Of a DNA stretch of 13,477 nucleotides, positions 6,062-12,273 are shown piece after piece (the first letter of the stretch is position 1; each line of letters begins with the position of its first letter). Source of the stretch: Thermoplasmata archaeon (GTDB taxonomy: Archaea > Thermoplasmatota > Thermoplasmata > UBA10834); the NCBI GenBank assembly GCA_022865445.1, contig JALHSX010000268.1:1-13477 (forward strand), read 5' to 3'. The notes under the pieces were generated by a model, which saw only the letters and a program-made list of their open reading frames with translations, had not been told where the DNA came from and made no database searches. The position numbers and the translations under genes were made by a program.

Positions 6062-6565
6062 ATGTCAGTAGAGGACCACAAGAGCAAAGCGCCAAAGAGC
6101 GTCAATTTGGCGATCATAACCGTGAGCGACACGCGAACTGAAGCTGATGACTCCTCGGGAATGGCTATAGCGGACATTATGGCAAGAGCTGGTCACATCA
6201 TTGTAAGGCGTGCCATCGTCAAGGATGAAGTCGAGGAGATCCAGAAAGCTCTCCGTGAGCTCATCGAGGACACTGGCGTCCAGGCTGTTGTCATAAACGG
6301 GGGAACTGGAATCGCCAGGAGAGATGTGACCTTGGAAGCGATCACCCCCTTCCAGGAGAAGAGCATTCCAGGATTCGGAGAGCTCTTCCGAGTTCTAAGC
6401 TTCAACCAAGTGGGTAGCGCCGCCATGATGTCGAGAGCATCTGCGTTCGTCACGGAAGGAAAGATAGTGTTCTGCCTGCCAGGCTCTGAGAAGGCGGTGA
6501 GACTCGCGGTCGAGAAGTTGATTGCGCCGGAGCTAGGGCACATGGTCTGGGAGGCGCAGAGATGA
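6062..6565 (+). CDS. moaB: Molybdopterin adenylyltransferase, MoaB type
   Basis: A 167-aa MoaB/MogA-fold protein that activates molybdopterin as the adenylate before metal insertion. In archaea the active adenylyltransferase is a MoaB. Visible motifs are V-S-D-T-R (21-25), G-G-T-G-I-A-R-R-D (80-88), P-G-F-G-E-L-F-R (103-110) and L-P-G-S-E-K-A-V (139-146), all at the nucleotide and pterin site. The ATG directly follows the moaC stop, with GGGGA at about 6050-6054 as ribosome binding site. Its stop overlaps the moeA start (ATGA), suggesting translational coupling. Confidence 0.93.
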   Translation: MSVEDHKSKAPKSVNLAIITVSDTRTEADDSSGMAIADIMARAGHIIVRRAIVKDEVEEIQKALRELIEDTGVQAVVINGGTGIARRDVTLEAITPFQEKSIPGFGELFRVLSFNQVGSAAMMSRASAFVTEGKIVFCLPGSEKAVRLAVEKLIAPELGHMVWEAQR

Positions 6566-7767
6566 GGCCCATCAAGCGCCTCATCTCACTGGACGAAGCT
6601 CTCAGCCTTGCAATGAATAGGACACACTCAGTAACGAGAGTGGAGACAGTTCCGATACTTGGGGGCTATGGTAGGGTCTGCGCGGAGACGGTCATTTCCA
6701 AGATCAACGTCCCACCTTTCAGCAGATCCGCGATGGACGGATATGCCGTGAAGGCTTCAGACACCTACGGAGCGGCCAAACTCAAGCCGGTCAAGCTGAG
6801 GATAATCGAGGTCATATACGCGGGTTCTGTGCCCAAGAAGTCGGTCTTGAGGAGACACTGTGCCGAGATTGCGACGGGGGCGATGTTGCCCAATGGATCA
6901 GATTCGGTTGTGATGGTGGAGGATACGGAACTCGAAGGAGGCAACGTCCTGATCTACGATTCCGTTCACCCTGGACAAAACGTGTCCAAGAAGGGAGAAG
7001 ACATCTCCGTCGGGACGCCAGCGATATCGAAAGGAGACATCCTCAACCCGAGCAAGATAGGAGCCCTGGCAGCGATTGGCAGACGTGAGATAGCGGTATA
7101 TTCCAAGCCGCTTGTAGCTGTCATTCCGACTGGAAACGAGATTGCGGAGTTGGGTCAGACTCTCAAGCCTGGGCAAGTCTACAACATAAACAGCTACACT
7201 CTTGCAAGCGTCGTCGAGTCCAACGGTGGCGAAGCCCGGATGCTTCCAATCGTCAACGATTCCATCAAAGATCTGGAGAAGGTGGTGAAGGCTAACAAGG
7301 ACTGCGACATGCTCGTCTTTTCTGGGGGCAGCTCGGTCGGCGAGAGGGACGTCATGCTAGATGTCCTCGAGAAACACGGCACTGTTGTATTTCACGGCAT
7401 CGCGATAAAGCCCGGAAAGCCGACGCTGTTCGGGACGATAGGTAAGCAACTATTGTTCGGGATGCCCGGATATCCCACAGCCTGCCTGTCGAATGCATAC
7501 ATACTGCTCGCGCCGGTCTTGAGGAAGATGTCGATGCTCCCTCTCAGAGCTTCTGCAACCTTGGAGACCAAGATGGCAAAGAGGGTCGTCTCGACTACTG
7601 GTCGGACTCAGTTCCTGACCGTTCGCCTGGAGGGCGAACGGGCATACCCCGCGTTCAAGGAGTCGGGGGCGATCACAAGCATGGCATTTGCCGATGGCTA
7701 TGTGGTTATCCCAGCTGATGTTGATCTGATTGAGAAGGACGAGAAGGTGGTCGTGCACCTCCTTTGA
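6562..7767 (+). CDS. moeA: Molybdopterin molybdenumtransferase MoeA
   Basis: A 401-aa enzyme that inserts molybdate (or tungstate) into adenylylated molybdopterin. Signature motifs in order: P-P-F-S-R-S-A-M-D-G-Y-A-V (51-63), T-G-A-M-L-P-N-G-S-D (105-114), P-T-G-N-E (189-193), F-S-G-G-S-S-V-G-E-R-D (253-263), K-P-G-K-P (283-287) and G-M-P-G-Y-P (300-305). The C-terminal beta domain is complete. There is no fused periplasmic-binding-like molybdate domain, unlike one of the two MoeA paralogs common in archaea, so a second MoeA elsewhere is possible. It overlaps moaB by 4 nt, with ribosome binding site GGGAGG at 6549-6554. It is the last clear member of the operon. Sequence alone does not say which metal is inserted. 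Confidence 0.95.
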   Translation: MRPIKRLISLDEALSLAMNRTHSVTRVETVPILGGYGRVCAETVISKINVPPFSRSAMDGYAVKASDTYGAAKLKPVKLRIIEVIYAGSVPKKSVLRRHCAEIATGAMLPNGSDSVVMVEDTELEGGNVLIYDSVHPGQNVSKKGEDISVGTPAISKGDILNPSKIGALAAIGRREIAVYSKPLVAVIPTGNEIAELGQTLKPGQVYNINSYTLASVVESNGGEARMLPIVNDSIKDLEKVVKANKDCDMLVFSGGSSVGERDVMLDVLEKHGTVVFHGIAIKPGKPTLFGTIGKQLLFGMPGYPTACLSNAYILLAPVLRKMSMLPLRASATLETKMAKRVVSTTGRTQFLTVRLEGERAYPAFKESGAITSMAFADGYVVIPADVDLIEKDEKVVVHLL

Positions 7768-7826
7768 GTTGTCCCGGAATACTCGGCCAGGCGCCCGGAA
7801 CGCGAGACTGAAATACCTGCTCGTAG

Positions 7827-8711
7827 ATGCGCCGGCCAGAGACAAGGAACTGTGGGATATTGCACATAAGAATACTGGAACCCGAGGATCTCGATTTCGC
7901 CCTTGCGCTGACAAACGCTGAGGGCTGGTCCTACACGAGAGGGGAGCTAGAGCGGATGCTCAGAATGGATCCTGAGGGAAGTTTCGTGTGCGAGGGTCAG
8001 AAGCCCCTCGGGTTCATCACGTGTGTGACCTATGGTCACACCGGTGTCGTCGGACACCTGGTGGTATCCAAGGAGGTGCGCGGAAAACGCATCGGCCATT
8101 CACTGCTGAAGAACGCGGTCGACTACATGACCGATCGCGGTGCGGATTCGATGCTGTTGTTCGCCACCGATGAGGGCGTTGGTCTCTACAGTCAGTACGG
8201 TTTCGTGAAGCGCCGGGAGGTCTCGTGCATCCATGTTGCGGTCGGAGGTGATCGGAAGGCGAGAACCCCGACCTCATGCAGTCTGGTCGCCAGAAGAGAC
8301 TTGCCCGAGATAATAGAAATGGACAGCCAGATTTTCGGAGATGAAAGAACCCAGCTCCTCGAGCTCCTCCACGATGAATTCCCGAAGAATGCATTCAAGA
8401 TCCAAAGGGATGGGAGGATTCTCGGCTTCTGCTTTGGAAGAGCGACCCCGTCCGGATTCGATCTCGGACCATGGGTGTGCTCGTCCGGATCCAGGCAAGA
8501 TGCCGAGGACCTGTTCACAGCAACCGTGTTGTCACTCGGCGATGGTACTGTCTTCCTAGGTGTATTCCCGGACAACCCCCTGGCAGTGGAGATCGCGAAT
8601 TCAGTGAGGAGAGTTCGCTATTGGCGAACACACCTCATGACAAGGGGGGAGGAGCGGTACTGCGCCCACATCGACAAGCTTTTCGGCGTAGCGGCATTCG
8701 AGCTTGGATGA
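7827..8711 (+). CDS. Two-domain GNAT acetyltransferase (YitH/HolE-type C-terminus)
   Basis: A 294-aa protein with an N-terminal GNAT domain (about residues 14-140) and a second acetyltransferase-like domain (about 150-292). The first domain has the CoA loop V-R-G-K-R-I-G (84-90) and Y-S-Q-Y-G-F (121-126). The second has D-E-R-x-Q-L-L-x-L-L (172-181), P-D-N-P-L-A (248-253) and a terminal F-G-V-A-A-F-E-L-G, which recalls the YitH/HolE family (Acetyltransf_18). The second domain lacks an obvious CoA loop and may bind substrate. Start uncertain: the ATG at 7827 has no ribosome binding site, and family homology begins near a TTG at 7860. It lies 59 nt after moeA and may be read from the same mRNA, but no known link to cofactor synthesis exists. 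The substrate is unknown. Confidence 0.85.
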   Translation: MRRPETRNCGILHIRILEPEDLDFALALTNAEGWSYTRGELERMLRMDPEGSFVCEGQKPLGFITCVTYGHTGVVGHLVVSKEVRGKRIGHSLLKNAVDYMTDRGADSMLLFATDEGVGLYSQYGFVKRREVSCIHVAVGGDRKARTPTSCSLVARRDLPEIIEMDSQIFGDERTQLLELLHDEFPKNAFKIQRDGRILGFCFGRATPSGFDLGPWVCSSGSRQDAEDLFTATVLSLGDGTVFLGVFPDNPLAVEIANSVRRVRYWRTHLMTRGEERYCAHIDKLFGVAAFELG

Positions 8712-8720
8712 AAAGGACGC

Positions 8721-9170
8721 CTAGTAGGACTTTACTTCGCGCTTCGTAAAGTAGAATATGTCATCCTCTTTCTTGTAGCCAGCCCTTTCAAACAGCTCCA
8801 CCGAGGCCTTGTTGTAGCTCTCAATCTGGACACAAAACAGCCTCCTGCCACGAGCCCTTAAGGCTTTCTCGCTTTCGAGGATGAGCCTTCTAGCGATGCC
8901 CTTCCCCTGCGCCTCTGGGATGACCGCGAGCCGATTGATCCAGCCCTTTCGTCCGTCATCACTGGTCAGCGCGACTCCGACAAGGGTTCCATGCTCAAAC
9001 GCCCCGATGAATAGCTCTGGACTGGCCTTTCTCTGTGTCCTGAGGGCTCTGAGGCTATCTCGTCCCCTGGGTCGACATGGTAGTCCCGAGGATGCCCAGA
9101 TTTTGACCATCGAATCGAGTTCGCTCTCCCTCAAGGGTCTGACTACAACCAACTTGTCGACTTTGCTCAT
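8721..9170 (-). CDS. GNAT family N-acetyltransferase (RimI-like)
   Basis: A 149-aa single-domain acetyltransferase. The acetyl-CoA motif is Q88-G-K-G-I-A (88-93), preceded by I-N-R-L-A-V-I-P, and the C-terminal part has N120-K-A-S-V-E-L-F-E-R-A-G-Y (120-132), the usual N-x2-(A/S)-x2-L-(F/Y)-x3-G-(F/Y) signature. This resembles protein N-terminal acetyltransferases of the RimI group and many amine acetyltransferases, so the substrate is open. The ATG at 9170 is preferred over a TTG at 9194: it is preceded by GGTG with 5-nt spacing, and a TATA-type element lies upstream. Its stop is 9 nt from the stop of the convergent two-domain GNAT gene. Confidence 0.87.
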   Translation of the reverse strand: MSKVDKLVVVRPLRESELDSMVKIWASSGLPCRPRGRDSLRALRTQRKASPELFIGAFEHGTLVGVALTSDDGRKGWINRLAVIPEAQGKGIARRLILESEKALRARGRRLFCVQIESYNKASVELFERAGYKKEDDIFYFTKREVKSY

Positions 9171-9210
9171 TTGGGCACCGTGGAACTGCTCCAACGCAAA
9201 ACGTCGATCA

Positions 9211-9222
9211 CTTGATTTAACG
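9211..9222 (-). promoter_or_regulatory. Putative TATA box for the RimI-like gene
   Basis: The minus strand reads CGTTAAATCAAG. A start near 9190 would leave about a 20-nt leader before the ATG at 9170. The remaining sequence up to the DppA-like stop at 9331 shows nothing else recognisable. Confidence 0.4.
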
Positions 9223-9330
9223 CTTTGGTCAGTTTTGTAGGCGGTTCAGAGATGGCATTGTCAAGGGGCTTGTTCCGGCCTGTGGTTGCAGGTTTTCTCC
9301 CGCTGAAGGAATCGGGTTTTCTCGATCTCT

Positions 9331-10164
9331 CTAGAGCGGCCCCTCGTCCTTCGCGTATGATGCGACCTGGTTCATCAGTTCAAAGACATGGAACGCCTCG
9401 ACCATGTCCGCAGCCTTGAAGGCCACTGACTTGAAGTCCTTCCGCTTCACCAAGGGGATGCGCGAAACGTACTGCGCCATCAGGGGGCGTTCGAATTCGA
9501 CCTCCATCATGATGGGTTTCTTGATGGTGTAAGGTTCAATATCACCGACGAGTTCTAAGGCTTCCTTGGCGCCCTTCCTGATCAGCTCGCATGCTTTGTC
9601 AGGCGTGAGCGTTCTCACTGCGTAGAGACCTACGCCCTCCTTTGTGGAGACCCCAACAAGGTTCTTGATGAGGTTCTTGGCCTGTCTGACCGCGTGCGCA
9701 TCTCCTGAGACGAGAACCACCGGCACTCCGAAGTGGCCAGCGATCGCTGCACTCAGCCCTGATTCTCCGACGACTGTTCCGTTCAGTCTGAGCTCGGCGA
9801 CGGAGTATGTGAAGGTGTGTCCAAGGACTCCGGCGTGGGTGTGTCTCATTGAATGGTAGCCTATCTGAAAGGACGCATCGAAGTCACGGGATATCCCTGC
9901 CATCATACCTAGGTCGTAGGAGGAACCCTCGATCACCTCGACATCGCGGTCGAGCTTCTCGATCAGCAGGTTCCTGCCAGTGTCATGGCCGTCGCACACG
10001 ACTATCTTGTTCGCGCCGGCATCCCTTGCGCCTTCGATGGCTGCCTGGACCTCCCCGGTCATAATCTCCCGCATGCGCGGGAAGTCGCCACCTTTGGTAT
10101 CTGATTGTATGTCGTGGCAGATTGTCGCTATCCCTTCCATGTCTGCGGTTATGTGGACCTTCAT
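9331..10164 (-). CDS. dppA: M55 family D-aminopeptidase (DppA-like)
   Basis: A 277-aa zinc peptidase of family M55, whose founder B. subtilis DppA releases D-amino acids from short D-peptides as a decamer. Metal and active-site residues sit at or next to the B. subtilis positions: D8 and E10 in A-D-M-E-G, H60 in D-G-H-D, H104 in G-Y-H-S-M, H116, and E134. S-G-D-A-H-A-V is a further family motif. There is no signal peptide, so it is cytoplasmic. The ATG at 10164 is chosen because it starts the family homology (M-K-V-H-I-T-A-D-M-E-G); the frame continues to 10212 over the promoter. No D-amino acid or peptide transport genes adjoin it, so its substrate in an organism presumably without murein is unclear. 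It is divergent from the two-GAF kinase. Confidence 0.9.
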   Translation of the reverse strand: MKVHITADMEGIATICHDIQSDTKGGDFPRMREIMTGEVQAAIEGARDAGANKIVVCDGHDTGRNLLIEKLDRDVEVIEGSSYDLGMMAGISRDFDASFQIGYHSMRHTHAGVLGHTFTYSVAELRLNGTVVGESGLSAAIAGHFGVPVVLVSGDAHAVRQAKNLIKNLVGVSTKEGVGLYAVRTLTPDKACELIRKGAKEALELVGDIEPYTIKKPIMMEVEFERPLMAQYVSRIPLVKRKDFKSVAFKAADMVEAFHVFELMNQVASYAKDEGPL

Positions 10165-10190
10165 CTTCTCAGCGACCAGATGTCGATTCT

Positions 10191-10200
10191 GATGATAAAT
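10191..10200 (-). promoter_or_regulatory. TATA box for the DppA-like gene
   Basis: The minus strand reads ATTTATCATC. A start about 25 nt downstream (near 10171) would leave a leader of only about 7 nt before the ATG at 10164, so the transcript is probably near-leaderless. Confidence 0.45.
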
Positions 10201-10201
10201 G

Positions 10202-10240
10202 TTGGGCACCAAGATGCCCAGTTCTCGATAGATTGCCCAA
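10202..10240. promoter_or_regulatory. TTGGGCA/TGCCCA repeat cluster, candidate operator
   Basis: TTGGGCA at 10202-10208, TGCCCA at 10215-10220 and TTGCCCAA at 10233-10240 give a 6-bp inverted repeat with a 6-nt loop plus a third half-site. The cluster lies in the 112-nt divergent promoter between the DppA-like gene and the two-GAF kinase, directly upstream of the DppA-like TATA box. The spacing suits binding of a dimeric regulator that could affect both genes. Confidence 0.35.
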
Positions 10241-10276
10241 AGCCTTTTTCAACGCGTCCACCATATACTCGGGCGA

Positions 10277-12202
10277 ATGAAAGAAGCGCCCACCCTGCCT
10301 TCGGACACCAACTACAAGGCCGACATAAGGGTACACAGTCTCTCCCGGACCTTCGAGCTCAGCGTTGAACTGCTCCATGTCGAGGATATCACCGCGTTCC
10401 TTCGGAGGATTACAGAGTCGGTGAAGGAGATATTCAAGTTCCAGAGAGTCAGCATCGCTATCTTAGATGACGAACAAGGGCTATTCACAGATCACGCCAT
10501 GGCAGGGTATTCCCCGAGTGCAGAGGAAGAGATACTCAGTTCGCCGTCCGCGTTTGGTCGCGATGAGATCCTTGCCGACTTCAGGGAGGATTGCAAGATA
10601 TCCAAGATTACGTACTTCATCCCTGTTGAGAAACAGGAGAGTCCAATCTCGGATTTCGTGGCAATACGTGACAAAAATGGAGCGGTAAAGCCTCGTCCGT
10701 CGCCGGAGTCATGGCACGAACTCGATCTTCTATACTTCGCTCTGCTGAACAGACGTGGCGACCTCATCGGGTACATGCAGGTGGATTACCCTGACGACGG
10801 AAGGATACCCTCGCGCCAGATCGCTGAAGAGATCGAGGTTTTCGCCGGAATCGCCGCGGTCGGGATCGAGAACTCTAAGATGTACAAGAGGACCCTCGAC
10901 CTCCTATCAGAGAATGAGGTCAAGACCAATCGAATACTCAGGCTGCTGGAGCTGATCCAGAGTGTTCTGAGGATCGATGATTTGGAATCGGTCTTCAAGA
11001 AGGCCACAGAGACGATGACCGTGACTTTCGGATTCAGGAAGGGCGGTATCTCCATGTTCACGGAGGGCTCGGCCAGATTGACCGTTCATTCCCTTGCCGG
11101 ATACACGGCCGACGAGGAACGGATTATACGCCAGAGCAACATCTTGAAGGACACGGTTCTTCAGGACTTCAAGGAGGAGTTCAGAATCACCAGGACTGGC
11201 TACTTCATCCCTGGAGAGGTTCAGGGCGACGGCGCTGGATTCGTCTTCGTCGAGAACCCGAGCAGAGTGATGAAGCCAAGGGAGACTCCTGAAAGCTGGC
11301 ACGAGCTCGATCTCCTTTACTTCGCGATGTATGATCGTGAGGGCAAGATGTTGGGATACATCCAGATGGACTATCCAGTCGATGGAAAGATACCAACCAA
11401 GGAGACCATGGAGGCAATGGAGGCTTTCGCGAGCATTGCGACAATCGCCATCGAGAACTCCGCGATGTTCAAGGATATCGGCGAGGCCAAGGACCAGGTC
11501 AAGGTGTACCTCGATCTGCTCTCACATGATGTCGGGAATCTGGTGAACCCGGTGAATGCATACCTCGAGATAGTCCTGGGGACCACGACTCTCACACCGG
11601 TCCAGTTCAAGTACTTGTCTTCCGCTTTGGAGGCCAACCGCAGCATGCTCCACATAATCAGGAACGTCCGAAGATCCGCGCAGATGTTGGAGACCACTGG
11701 CGTGGAGCTGGTTCCGATGAATCTGGCCAAATCCGTTCGACAGACGGCTGCGGAGGCGAAGACCGCGTTCCTGGGGAAGAAGGTCAATGTGCGCCTGAAC
11801 CTGCCTGACCAGGACGAGTGGGTTGTTGCGGACAGCTTCCTTGACGATGTAATATACAATCTGTTGACGAATTCCATCAAATACGACGAGCATGAGGAAG
11901 TCGTCATCGACGTGGATACCAAGGCAGTCGAGTTCGAGGGAAAGAACTACATCAACCTGCGAATAGTCGATCGAGGTGTCGGCATCCCCGACGATTTGAA
12001 AGTCAAGGTATTCTCCAAGGATTTCAGGAAGACGGTCAGAGCGGACCGGCCCTTATCTCAGAAGTCGAAGGGTGCTGGCATGGGCTTGTCCATCGTCAAG
12101 GCCCTGATGGATAGGTACAAGGGAAAGGTCTGGATAGAGAACCGGGTCTACGAGGATTTCTCCCGAGGGAGCATCTTCAACCTACTGCTGCCCACGCCCT
12201 GA
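10277..12202 (+). CDS. Sensor histidine kinase with two tandem GAF domains
   Basis: A 641-aa soluble kinase with no membrane segment. Two GAF domains, about residues 22-205 and 217-400, are close copies: E-S-W-H-E-L-D-L-L-Y-F occurs at 144-154 and again at 339-349, each followed by a G-Y-[MI]-Q-[VM]-D-Y-P-x-D-G segment. The H-box is S-H417-D-V-G-N-L-V-N-P (416-424), with H417 the likely phosphoacceptor. The ATPase core has N-box N-L-L-T-N-S-I-K-Y (528-536), G1 D-R-G-V-G-I-P (565-571) and G2 G-A-G-M-G-L-S-I-V (599-607), so it should be active. It is a paralog of the kinase at 2756-4090, which has one GAF. No response regulator or receiver domain is nearby. The ATG at 10277 has no clear ribosome binding site and is the only start consistent with the length of the first GAF. 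Confidence 0.92.
   Translation: MKEAPTLPSDTNYKADIRVHSLSRTFELSVELLHVEDITAFLRRITESVKEIFKFQRVSIAILDDEQGLFTDHAMAGYSPSAEEEILSSPSAFGRDEILADFREDCKISKITYFIPVEKQESPISDFVAIRDKNGAVKPRPSPESWHELDLLYFALLNRRGDLIGYMQVDYPDDGRIPSRQIAEEIEVFAGIAAVGIENSKMYKRTLDLLSENEVKTNRILRLLELIQSVLRIDDLESVFKKATETMTVTFGFRKGGISMFTEGSARLTVHSLAGYTADEERIIRQSNILKDTVLQDFKEEFRITRTGYFIPGEVQGDGAGFVFVENPSRVMKPRETPESWHELDLLYFAMYDREGKMLGYIQMDYPVDGKIPTKETMEAMEAFASIATIAIENSAMFKDIGEAKDQVKVYLDLLSHDVGNLVNPVNAYLEIVLGTTTLTPVQFKYLSSALEANRSMLHIIRNVRRSAQMLETTGVELVPMNLAKSVRQTAAEAKTAFLGKKVNVRLNLPDQDEWVVADSFLDDVIYNLLTNSIKYDEHEEVVIDVDTKAVEFEGKNYINLRIVDRGVGIPDDLKVKVFSKDFRKTVRADRPLSQKSKGAGMGLSIVKALMDRYKGKVWIENRVYEDFSRGSIFNLLLPTP
10340..11476 (+). repeat. 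Internal duplication: two GAF units within the kinase gene
   Basis: Two coding units of about 550 bases (roughly 10340-10891 and 10925-11476) encode the two GAF domains in register. The most conserved block, around E-S-W-H-E-L-D-L-L-Y-F, recurs 195 codons apart. Divergence between units is substantial in the first half and low near this block. Confidence 0.75.
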
Positions 12203-12232
12203 GCTATTTCGCGTCTATACGGATTAGCAAAC

Positions 12233-12242
12233 GATTAATATC
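12233..12242 (+). promoter_or_regulatory. TATA box for the MoxR-type gene
   Basis: GATTAATATC lies 30 nt past the kinase stop. A start near 12262 would leave an 11-12 nt leader that just includes the GGAG at 12263-12266, so the ATPase gene probably has its own promoter. Confidence 0.45.
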
Positions 12243-12273
12243 CAGTCTTCTCATCAGCAGTTTGGAGCACATC

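Noticed and set aside
9171..9330. Possible small RNA or tRNA between the RimI-like and DppA-like genes
   Set aside because: No T-loop consensus, no cloverleaf and no strong stem; only the TATA-type element of the RimI-like gene is supported.
11371..11922. Minus-strand frame opposite the two-GAF kinase
   Set aside because: Low-complexity Ser/Arg/Thr-rich product typical of an antisense shadow.
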